A DNA stretch of 48,684 nt from positions 1-48,684 of the forward strand of contig JAUIFF010000025.1 in the NCBI GenBank assembly GCA_030429545.1, read 5' to 3'. The notes beneath the pieces were generated by a model, which saw nothing but the letters and a program-made list of their open reading frames with translations, was not told where the DNA came from and did not search any database. How positions within the stretch are numbered: the first letter of the stretch is position 1; every line of letters begins with the position of its first letter. The translations under genes were made by a program, and so were the position numbers. Below are positions 35,989 through 43,006 of the stretch, one piece after another. This DNA comes from Polyangia bacterium (GTDB lineage Bacteria; Myxococcota_A; Polyangia; Nannocystales; Nannocystaceae).

Positions 35989-36380
35989 CACAGCATGTTG
36001 TCGTTACACGGAAGGCGGAGGCACTCTCGCTGCCGCCTATTTTGACCGCGCTCACTTTGCGTCCCGAGATGTGTTCGTTTCTGCCGAAGTTATTTCCGGG
36101 GTACAATGGGCCTTATGCAAGGATTGTAGAAGTCGCCAGTGGCGAGGCCGATACGCTCTTCGATGCTCTCTTCAACAAGCCCGATCGAGGTCGGGGTGCC
36201 ACGTTGATGAGATGGCTTGAAAGCCTCGCCAAAGATGGATGTGGTATCGCAGTCTGGTATGGAGCCGATGTTGCGGACTTGCCCAAGTTCCGAGATTGGG
36301 ACGAGTTCGCCACCGCCGTGCATGAGGACACTTCCAGACAACCCCCCGAGGCATACGCGGTCCTGTTGCCGGCGACGTAG
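35985..36380 (+). CDS. Candidate immunity protein for toxin T4
   Basis: 131 residues from the ATG at 35985, which overlaps the T4 stop as ATGA and has AAGGTGG upstream; the open frame extends back to 35952 inside the toxin gene. It begins MTQHVVVTRKAEALSLPPIL and contains FNKPDRGRGATLMRWLESLA and CGIAVWYGADVADLPKF. Small, soluble, acidic. Family not recognised. The four-base overlap means the pair is translated together, as expected for toxin and immunity. Confidence 0.6.
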   Translation: MTQHVVVTRKAEALSLPPILTALTLRPEMCSFLPKLFPGYNGPYARIVEVASGEADTLFDALFNKPDRGRGATLMRWLESLAKDGCGIAVWYGADVADLPKFRDWDEFATAVHEDTSRQPPEAYAVLLPAT

Positions 36381-36521
36381 CGGCATGCACAATTGTAGGT
36401 GCACTTTACTCAGCGCCGTGGCGACTGGTCGGCAAAACCCTGATGACCCGAGCGACAGCCTCAACGGTCGACCTCTGCAGCGAGGATATCGGAGTGGCGA
36501 CCCATCCACGAGTCGCGGTGG

Positions 36522-36782
36522 GAACCCCACGCCCGTACGCCCACGGTGACGCACGTAGACTCGCTAGGTCGGCGACTGACGAGTTCTACACAACGCGGGT
36601 TGTGTTCGACATCGAGGGAAACCAACGCGAGGTCTTCGACGCTCACGATCGTGTTGTCGTGCGCTACCAGTACGACATGCTCGGCGCCCGGCTCCACCGG
36701 TGACGACCGAACGATATGACTTTAAGGGCACCCACTGCGAAATCTTCGCCAGCTGGCCGACACGGTCGATGTCGACGGGAAA
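36522..36782 (+). pseudogene. RHS cassette C5, decayed 5' part
   Basis: Homology to the RHS part restarts at about 36522. Compared with C4 there is a deletion of about 45 bp near 36572, a second of about 250 bp at 36698/36699 (joining the sequence for ARLH directly to that for VTTERYDF), and small deletions in 36720-36750 that break the frame. The short open frame 36443-36703 (with TDEFYTTRVVFDIEGNQREV) ends at the second deletion. The preceding 140 bp (36381-36521) match nothing else that I can see in the window. Confidence 0.75.
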
Positions 36783-39146
36783 ATGCGGCCTGCCTATCGC
36801 AACCGTGTCGACTGGAGTCTAGATGTTACTCTGAAGCCAGAGTCGTATGTCAGCCACACGAGGTATGACGCCCTCGGCCGCCCTACGCAGGTCGTCGCTC
36901 CCCACCGCGATGCACCTGAGGCGAACGTAAACGTACTGCAGCCGACCTACAATGAAGCCGGTCTGCTCGAGCGCCTCGAAAGGGCCAGCGCCAGGCGATC
37001 AAGTACAGCAACGGCGTCTCGACTCGATACCACTATGACCCCCCAGACGTTTCGACTCGTCCACATGCGTACCGAAGGAGGCCACAGCGGTCGTGTACTC
37101 CAGGATCTGCACTACACATTCGATCCGGCCGGCAACATCACCCACATCCGCGACGACGCCCATCAGGAAGTGTTCTTCGCCAACGCCCGCGTCGAAGCTC
37201 GCACCCGGTACCGCTATGACGCCCTCTTTCGCCTGACTGAAGCGACAGGTCGAGAACATCTCGGACAAGCCGGAGCACACCCCCACTCGCACAACGATGC
37301 TCCGCGTGTCGGTCGCGTCGGCATCCCGCATGCGAGTGACGGCGAGGCGCTGGGCCGCTACCTCGAACGGTATCTCTACGACGCGGTCGGCAACATCGCG
37401 TCCGTACAGCACATCGGCACGAATCCCCACAATCCAGGGTGGACCCGCAACTACGCCTACGCCGAACCGAGCCAACTGGAACCCGACAAAGTCAGCAATC
37501 GCCTGACGAGTACGACCGTCGGTCGAATTTCAGCGCCAGCAGTTCACAAGTACGACGAGCACGGCAACATGCTCGACATGCCGCATCTCGCGGGCATGCG
37601 GTGGAACGAACTCGATCAGCTGCAGATGACCCAGCGCCAGGTGGTCAACGACACCGACGGTACAGGTCGCCACGGCGAGCGTACTTGGTACGTCTATGAC
37701 GGTGGTGGGCAGCGGATTCGCAAGGTGACTGAAAGACCGGATGGCCGTATTAAAGACGAACGTCTGTACCTGGGCGCCTTCGAGATTTATCGTGAACACC
37801 GCTCTCAACGTGAGGACCTGGTTCGCGAGACGCTCCACGTTACGGATGACGCCCAGAGGATCGCGTTGGTCGAAACTCGCATCAGCGGCGACGAGAAGGA
37901 GATTCCGCGAAGGCAAGTTCGTTACCAACTCGCCAACCACTTGGGCTCGGCGTCGCTGGAGGTCGACGACCAAGCCCGGATTTTATCCTACGAGGAGTAC
38001 TCGCCCTACGGCAGTACGACCTACCAAGCTGTTCGAAGCCAGCTACAAACTCCAAAGCGGTACCGATATACCGCGATGGAACGCGACGACGAGTCGGGTC
38101 TGAGCTACCACTCGGCGCGGTACTACGCACCCTGGCTCGGAAGGTGGACTAGCACCGATCCGTTGGGTACCAGTGACTCTGTCAACCTCTACCAGTATGT
38201 CTCCGACAACCCGATTCGGCTCATCGATCCATCCGGATTAAGTGGCTGGGATCGCCTTTGGGGAGCTGTAACGGCGGTGGGTGGAGCACTTGAGACCGCC
38301 GTTGGTGGTGCGCTAGTTGCAACCGGTGTCGCCACATCCGAGATTGGAATCGGGATTCCCATTGCTGCTGCTGGTGCTGTGGTCACGGCACACGGCGTCG
38401 ACACGACAGTCTCAGGAATCCGCACTCTCGTGGACGGAGCTCCTGTTGACACTGTTACCTCTCAGGGTCTGCAAGCCGCAGGGATGAGTCGTTCTGCAGC
38501 GAATCTTACTGACGCTGGAATCGGTTTCGTTGGGACCCTAGGGGCAGGTGCACTTGTAAAAGGGGCCGCAGCAACTGGTCGTACAGTTACCGCAGCGCGT
38601 ACGGCAGCCTCGGCGAGCAAAGTCGATGATGTCGCAACCGTCACAAAGATCGACGACGTTGCGCGTGCCGCTGGGGGCGGAGGGCCGAAGGCGCTGCCGC
38701 CCGGGAAACCCGGGCCGAAGGCGCTGCCGCCCGGGAAACCCGGGCCGAAGGCGCTGCCGCCCGGGAGTGCCCCTGGAAATGTAGCAATTGACGCGAACGC
38801 CGCAATTCGTGCCATCGAGGCTGGTGAAGCTGCTGCTCTTGACGCTGCCCTAGCCGGTCGGAGCCCCATCATCCCTATTCAGGCTGTCAAGGAATTTCTT
38901 GTGAAAGGAGACGTGAACGCCCTGCGCGGTTTCTTGACTTCTCGTGGTGGCCGAGTTGCCGCGGGAGCCTCGGATGAAGCGGCCGCAGCTTTGCAAGCTG
39001 AAGCCAAAGCTCTTGGCCGGAGCCTCAAACCCAAAGATGCTAAGGTTGCTGCATCGGCTCAGAAGGAGGGGGTTCCGCTGATCACAAGAGACCAGAAGCT
39101 GCGCAAGTTCCTGAACGCGATCGGTATCGGAGGAGAATCGTTCTAA
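36783..39146 (+). CDS. RHS cassette C5, core with PIN-type nuclease toxin T5
   Basis: 787 residues from the ATG at 36783. RHS sequence runs to VNLYQYVSDNPIRLIDPSG near 484. Residues about 60-81 (ERASARRSSTATASRLDTTM) are read out of the RHS frame after a deletion, and one extra C restores it. The tip has a glycine/alanine-rich hydrophobic pair (AVGGALETAVGGALVATGVA), a KVDDVATV-type linker and three GPKALPPG repeats, then a PIN-like domain (about 666-787). The four acidic residues of a PIN nuclease are in order: D670 (AIDANAAI), E704 (VKEFL), D752 (PKDAKVAASA) and D770 (ITRDQKL). PIN domains are Mg-dependent RNases, so T5 is predicted to cut RNA. Immunity follows at a TAATG overlap. Decay of the RHS portion argues that it is a donor or relic. 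Confidence 0.75.
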   Translation: MRPAYRNRVDWSLDVTLKPESYVSHTRYDALGRPTQVVAPHRDAPEANVNVLQPTYNEAGLLERLERASARRSSTATASRLDTTMTPQTFRLVHMRTEGGHSGRVLQDLHYTFDPAGNITHIRDDAHQEVFFANARVEARTRYRYDALFRLTEATGREHLGQAGAHPHSHNDAPRVGRVGIPHASDGEALGRYLERYLYDAVGNIASVQHIGTNPHNPGWTRNYAYAEPSQLEPDKVSNRLTSTTVGRISAPAVHKYDEHGNMLDMPHLAGMRWNELDQLQMTQRQVVNDTDGTGRHGERTWYVYDGGGQRIRKVTERPDGRIKDERLYLGAFEIYREHRSQREDLVRETLHVTDDAQRIALVETRISGDEKEIPRRQVRYQLANHLGSASLEVDDQARILSYEEYSPYGSTTYQAVRSQLQTPKRYRYTAMERDDESGLSYHSARYYAPWLGRWTSTDPLGTSDSVNLYQYVSDNPIRLIDPSGLSGWDRLWGAVTAVGGALETAVGGALVATGVATSEIGIGIPIAAAGAVVTAHGVDTTVSGIRTLVDGAPVDTVTSQGLQAAGMSRSAANLTDAGIGFVGTLGAGALVKGAAATGRTVTAARTAASASKVDDVATVTKIDDVARAAGGGGPKALPPGKPGPKALPPGKPGPKALPPGSAPGNVAIDANAAIRAIEAGEAAALDAALAGRSPIIPIQAVKEFLVKGDVNALRGFLTSRGGRVAAGASDEAAAALQAEAKALGRSLKPKDAKVAASAQKEGVPLITRDQKLRKFLNAIGIGGESF
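38682..38765 (+). repeat. Three 30-bp linker repeats in T5
   Basis: Tandem units at 38682-38711, 38712-38741 and a 24-bp third copy to 38765, identical in sequence, encode GPKALPPGKP repeats directly ahead of the PIN domain. The same GPKALPPG peptide, once, stands ahead of T4, and EALPPG ahead of T2. Confidence 0.9.
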
Positions 39147-39520
39147 TGAGCGCTTACAATTGGATCATAATCGATGGACGCTGCCCAGCCTGTGGCATCA
39201 AAGCAACCATTCGGGCGCAAACACATGTTGCATCCAGCTACGACGGTGACGCGAGTGGCCGCTTTCACGAATCGGAGTACCGCATCGGACAAGCGATGAG
39301 GTGGTGGAAACGGGGCGACACTCGGTTTCGAGAGTGGCCCGCAGACAGGGAGTTTAGCAGGCCAGAGACGAATAACGAACGCGAAGAAGAGGCTTGCTAT
39401 GCGAGCTGCTCCAGCTGCGGCGCGTCCCTCTGCGTAGTGCTTCGCTTTCACGAGAACCTGGCGGAGGCAGTGCTCTCGATCAGCACGGAGGAAAATTGGC
39501 CGGACGGATATCCGAAGTAG
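39146..39520 (+). CDS. Candidate immunity protein for T5, zinc-ribbon type
   Basis: 124 residues. The ATG shares one base with the T5 stop (TAATG), and AGGAG stands upstream. It begins MSAYNWIIIDGRCPACGIKA and carries two cysteine pairs, CPACG at 13-17 and CSSCG near 88-92, framing an Arg/Trp-rich middle (GQAMRWWKRGDTRFREWP). The knuckles would bind one zinc. Predicted to neutralise the PIN toxin, by position. Related immunity-like proteins with split zinc ribbons are common next to polymorphic toxins, but I cannot name the family. Confidence 0.55.
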   Translation: MSAYNWIIIDGRCPACGIKATIRAQTHVASSYDGDASGRFHESEYRIGQAMRWWKRGDTRFREWPADREFSRPETNNEREEEACYASCSSCGASLCVVLRFHENLAEAVLSISTEENWPDGYPK

Positions 39521-39596
39521 TCCTGCAGTCGACCTACACCTCAGTACTGGGCCGCTCAACTCCAGCGGTACTTGGGGTAGCTGGATGACGACAACC

Positions 39597-40038
39597 GCCG
39601 GATAATCACGGACCTCTGGGCCTACGCCCGCGAACCGGATCCCGAGCGCAAGGCCCCGACGTGGTCCGCCACGATTGCCCGCGAGACACACGTGCATGAC
39701 CCGTTGCCTGCGGGAGGTTTGCATGTGCAAGTGAATGTGGCGTACTCGGACGGATTAGGGCGCGTCGTACAGGCGAAAGCACAACTCCAGCAGAAAAGGC
39801 ACGATTCTTGGAGTTGTTCCGTCAGATTGAACGCATCTCGCCAAATCCATCGCCCGCGTTCCAGATTCCTCCGTCACGTCGGTTACAAGCGCCGGATCTC
39901 CAAATCTTTGGTACGGCTGACCGACTCGGTTTGCGGACCATCACGACCGATGCAACTTTCGTGCGGACTTTCCAAAATCGATTTGGAGTCACTCTTGATG
40001 TAACAATCGTTCCCCCACAAAGGCTGGGTGCACCATGA
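39597..40038 (+). pseudogene. RHS remnant C6 joined to a toxin C-terminal stub
   Basis: 39597-39784 is a close copy of tcBC from about 21807 to 21993 (ITDLWAYAREPDPERK to GRVVQAKAQ). It then joins, in a different frame, a stretch that reads from about 39785 to the stop at 40038 as AEKARFLELFRQIERISPNP and LQIFGTADRLGLRTITTDAT, ending FGVTLDVTIVPPQRLGAP. The FGTADRLG..TITTD pattern looks like the last part of a PIN-like toxin domain whose N-terminal part is missing. Neither half is functional. The orphan immunity gene that follows is intact. Confidence 0.6.
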
Positions 40039-40331
40039 ATGTAAACATCCCCTCACACATGTCCTCAACGATCACCCTGTTGCGGGATGCCTACCCCAGC
40101 GGAATCCCAGAGTCGGATTTGATGACTCTCATGGCGGTGATGAGCGAAACGGGTATGTCCGACCGTAGCGTTGCCACAGCACTAGGCCTCTATTTCGAGA
40201 GGACTTACGAGTGGTTTCTACACGATGCAGCAACCGCTCCCAACCATGCGTCTGTGACCACGGCTTCTAAAGAGCAGGTCCGTGACCATCTACGACAATT
40301 TGGGTTCGATCGGTGGGCGGAGGAAGACTAG
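40035..40331 (+). CDS. Orphan immunity candidate after C6 (DUF3349-like)
   Basis: 98 residues; the ATG overlaps the C6 toxin stop as ATGA. The core ITLLRDAYPSGIPESDLMTL and the ending VRDHLRQFGFDRW resemble the small helical DUF3349 layout (L..AYP.G.P..D...L, then a C-terminal V...L...G). This is a loose resemblance. All-helical, soluble. It has outlived its toxin, which would fit protection against neighbours that still carry that toxin. Confidence 0.45.
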   Translation: MNVNIPSHMSSTITLLRDAYPSGIPESDLMTLMAVMSETGMSDRSVATALGLYFERTYEWFLHDAATAPNHASVTTASKEQVRDHLRQFGFDRWAEED

Positions 40332-40376
40332 CAGCGGTTTGCGGGTTCTCAACCCGTTCGACTAGGTGACGAAACG

Positions 40377-40733
40377 ATGACACTGCTCAGCGAAATCGAC
40401 CCAACACGACATTTCCAACTCTGGGAGTACCATGTCAGCCATGGAACCGCGCTGGTCCGAAGCCCCCGCGGAGGAGATGAAACAAACAACATTGACATCA
40501 TGCTCTTTGGAGTCGAGTACTTGGCCCTCCCGAGGCATCTTGATGCGGTTCTGCTCGAGCGTGGTTCGGCAGATGACCTACGACGAACGGAGGAGTTGCT
40601 CGGGCGAGAGGTCGATCCTGAAAGGGTTTGGGCGTTGACTTCCGCGGGGGTTCGCCACCTGGTGGTAGCCGCCAAGGTAGACGTCCGAGAGACCAGTATG
40701 GACATATTCGACAGCCCCCTGGGTGGAGGGTAG
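40377..40733 (+). CDS. Hypothetical protein, possible orphan immunity
   Basis: 118 residues with AGGTGA eight bases before the ATG. It begins MTLLSEIDPTRHFQLWEYHV and contains NNIDIMLFGVEYLALPRHLD and VRHLVVAAKVDVRETSMDIF. The beta-rich sequence and size suit an immunity protein, and it lies in the tail of the cassette array among orphan partners. A CGGGTT/AACCCG hairpin (40342-40356) sits between it and the previous gene. Family unknown. Confidence 0.45.
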   Translation: MTLLSEIDPTRHFQLWEYHVSHGTALVRSPRGGDETNNIDIMLFGVEYLALPRHLDAVLLERGSADDLRRTEELLGREVDPERVWALTSAGVRHLVVAAKVDVRETSMDIFDSPLGGG

Positions 40734-40752
40734 GAGGAGCTCGAGGCAAACA

Positions 40753-41229
40753 GTGATAGTTGCAACCCGACACAGAGACGTCGTGCGGTGGTACGACAGC
40801 GAACCCGAAATTTGGATTTTAGATCAACAACGATGGGCCGAGGCATTCCGGGGTGCAGGGCACATACTTGAATCAGAAAACGATTTTTCCGAACGGTTCG
40901 GTATCCAGGTTCTGGATAGCGAAAAGGCGCTTGATTTCTTCGAACACATAGTGGATTTCCGCGTTTCGCAGGACGAGCTTCAACGCCGATTTCGAGAGGC
41001 ATTGACGAGCGCAAATGATTGGTTCGATGTCGCAGAGGATTTACCGGTGTTGTTCGTCGACTTCGACACACGAAAGTTGTGGTCGATCCATCCAGAGTTG
41101 AGCTCGTTCGTTGAGTTCGTGCCGCCGGGATGGACCGCGGAGAGCCGATCGTTTTTTGACGAGATGCCAACGCAGACGCGGTACTGGCTGATCGACGGCA
41201 AAGATGCCCTGCGGCCATTTATCGACTAG
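40753..41229 (+). CDS. Hypothetical protein, possible orphan immunity
   Basis: 158 residues from a GTG at 40753; AGGAGG lies 15 bases upstream, and a GTG at 40723, overlapping the previous gene, is an alternative. Sequence: TRHRDVVRWYDSEPEIWILD, then FEHIVDFRVSQDELQRRF and LPVLFVDFDTRKLWSIHPEL near the C-terminus. Acidic, soluble, no family recognised. It is co-directional with the preceding gene and sits before remnant C7, so an orphan immunity role is possible. Confidence 0.45.
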   Translation: MIVATRHRDVVRWYDSEPEIWILDQQRWAEAFRGAGHILESENDFSERFGIQVLDSEKALDFFEHIVDFRVSQDELQRRFREALTSANDWFDVAEDLPVLFVDFDTRKLWSIHPELSSFVEFVPPGWTAESRSFFDEMPTQTRYWLIDGKDALRPFID

Positions 41230-41319
41230 TGCGCACTCGCGCTGCTTGACGAGGCAAATGTGAGCTTGCCGAACCATCCTCGTTGGGTGGTAGGACTACT
41301 GCGGTGACGGACACGTCCA

Positions 41320-41347
41320 CCCGAGGCAACCGACTCACGCCGGAGTT
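41320..41347 (+). repeat. RHS micro-remnant C7
   Basis: About 28 bp match tcBC 21688-21716 (the DNA encoding RGDRLTPE) with three or so differences. It is the last recognisable trace of the RHS gene in the window and begins within a few bases of the point where the homology of cassette C2 begins. The rest of 41230-41500 shows only a short GC-rich dyad (41367-41386). Confidence 0.55.
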
Positions 41348-41527
41348 GCGCGTTATAACTCCACTCCCTGCGGTCCCGACCGCGGGTCCGGGCGCGCTTC
41401 GATCTCCGCCAACGCTTGGCCGAGATCGCCGACAAACCCCTCGTACGTAACGAATACCCGCATCGCACCTTCGGGAACCTCGCCACCCGGTAGCTCTGCG
41501 GAAACGGACGGTGAAGCCTCGAGCGAC

Positions 41528-41713
41528 GTGGTTATCGCCGCAGATCCCTCCGACTGCAATGGCTGGACAACGATCGATCTCAAGGGCCGTTGGGGCTCGG
41601 CGCAGTCGATCGAGCCAGCCTGGTCCAACTACATCAACGACCTTGTCAACCCCGGGTCGTGTGCCGCAAAGCGTAGCCTCTATTGTGTGATGCAGGAGCC
41701 GACAGCACCATGA
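41528..41713 (+). pseudogene. C-terminal stub of a cysteine-rich lipoprotein
   Basis: The frame, open from at least 41440, reads SDCNGWTTIDLKGRWGSAQS and ends SCAAKRSLYCVMQEPTAP. The pattern C.GWT...W......C....LYC.Q is the C-terminal signature of large secreted or lipid-anchored proteins common in Myxococcota. No start codon or N-terminal half is present. Its stop overlaps the ATG at 41710 of the next lipoprotein as ATGA. Confidence 0.4.
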
Positions 41714-42464
41714 TCCGAATTGGTGTATGCACACTTTTCCTGGCCGCGTTGTCTGGATGTCCCCCATCAGAAAACGAGGGAATCGGCTCAGAGTCTGCTT
41801 CTTCGACCGCTCCCGCTTCGTCGACAAGTGACGAACACGAAAACTCGGAATCCTCAGGACCGGCCGAAACCACTGAAGAGCCAACGACGACCACGGATGT
41901 AGAGCCAGCACCCGTATGCGGCAACGGTCTCGTCGAAGACGGTGAAAGTTGCGATGACGGTGAAAACAATGGCGATGCACATGACTGCACAAGTGCCTGT
42001 GCGCATGCAATGTGTGGGGATGGCTTAGTGCGAAGTGCTCCGAGTAACCCCGACGATGTAGAATTGTGCGATGACGGCGAGGACAATGCAGATGGAGCGT
42101 ACGGCGGTTGCCAGACGGACTGCACACCAGGCCCATTTTGCGGAGACGGTGTCGTCGATGTCGGGTACGAAGAGTGTGAGCCACTCATCCCCAACCCGGA
42201 CGGCCCCGAGTGCATGCAAGATTGCTACTACATCGGTCGGGTCGTGTTCGTAAGCAGTGCAATATTACAAGCACATCGCCGGAAGGGCAAACGGTCGAAC
42301 CTGATTGCGCAGGCTGGACCTCCAAGGCCCTAGAAGAGGCCGGTATCGTCGGGAGTTCCGGGTTCGCCGATGGGCAATGGACTGAATCCAGCGTGGAATC
42401 ATGCTCATACAAATTTCATCTTTATTGTGTCCAAACCGCTATGCCTGGTGATTTGGGGTTGTAA
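41710..42464 (+). pseudogene. Myxococcus-type cysteine-rich repeat lipoprotein, broken
   Basis: From the ATG at 41710: signal peptide with lipobox (MIRIGVCTLFLAALSGC), a Ser/Thr/Glu-rich spacer, then cysteine-rich repeats of the Myxo_disulf_rpt/DUF4215 kind (CGNGLVEDGESCDDGENNGD, CGDGLVRSAPSN, CGDGVVDVGYEECEP). After CYYIGRVVFVSS the frame runs into an unrelated 25-residue tail and stops at 42333. In another frame the expected C-terminal domain continues (DCAGWTSKALEEAG, FHLYCVQTAM) to 42464. The middle of that domain is missing, so a deletion with frameshift is inferred. As it stands only the lipid-anchored cysteine-rich half could be made, exported and tethered to the outer membrane. Confidence 0.7.
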
Positions 42465-42544
42465 CTTTACCAAGGCTCGCACCAACTTTGGCCAGTCTCT
42501 CACTAGGTACGTAACAGAGCTCCGGGCGGCGAATCCGTGGGACC

Positions 42545-42616
42545 TCAATCCACAATGGTGTAGGTCAACCCGACGTTAAGTCCCGCGGTATTCTTCGAGA
42601 AATTGGGTGTGCCCCC
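42545..42616 (-). pseudogene. Possible stub of an outer-membrane barrel protein
   Basis: On the minus strand a short frame with no start reads NFSKNTAGLNVGLTYTIVD to a stop at 42545. Alternating hydrophobics ending close to the C-terminus look like the last beta strand of an outer-membrane barrel. It is only about 22 codons long and could be chance. Confidence 0.2.
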
Positions 42617-42630
42617 TACCGGTCGTCAAA

Positions 42631-42966
42631 CTACCTGCAGGTTCCATCCTCACTACAAGAAAATCCACCCGAACAATCGACATCCGACTCACAGCGAGCC
42701 AAACACTCGCCAATCCCCGGGTAGCAAACTAAATCGTCAGGACACTTCGGGTCGGCCTCGGAGCACGACACAACACAGTAGGTCGAGCCTACACAGTCCC
42801 CGGCGCTACAAGGGCTATCCCTGCAAAGTTGAGTGCACTGCTTGATGTTCACAACCCCGCGATCCAAACAAAGGTCGGAGCTGCAGTCACTCGACTTCTC
42901 GCAAACATCGCCGACCTCACCTCCGCAGGCCGCAAAAAGTAGGAACGCAAGAGCTACAAACCTCAC
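42631..42966 (-). CDS. Small cysteine-rich lipoprotein
   Basis: 111 residues from a GTG at 42966. The longer open frame to 43317 is antisense to the neighbouring gene and is rejected. Signal peptide VRFVALAFLLFAAC with the lipobox Cys at residue 14. The mature part has about 16 cysteines in the spacing CEKSSDCSSDLCLD, CTQLCRDSPCSAGDC and CESDVDCSGGFSCSEDGTC, a knottin/EGF-like disulphide arrangement frequent in myxobacterial surface proteins. Predicted to be lipid-anchored. It lies 40 bp downstream of the 608-residue anchored protein on the same strand and may be the last gene of that operon. Confidence 0.7.
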   Translation of the reverse strand: MRFVALAFLLFAACGGEVGDVCEKSSDCSSDLCLDRGVVNIKQCTQLCRDSPCSAGDCVGSTYCVVSCSEADPKCPDDLVCYPGIGECLARCESDVDCSGGFSCSEDGTCR

Positions 42967-43006
42967 TATCCGCGTGTACCACTGGGTCTGTGTAAGATCA
43001 AGTGTA

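Noticed and set aside
26379..40038. Repeated RHS blocks considered as transposon copies
   Set aside because: No transposase, terminal inverted repeats or target duplications at the borders; copies end in different toxins, which fits recombination between RHS genes.
41353..41628. Minus-strand frame with RVFVTYEGFVGDLG, resembling the start of a lipoprotein domain
   Set aside because: It lies antisense to the plus-strand lipoprotein stub, has no start region or signal peptide, and the resemblance is short.
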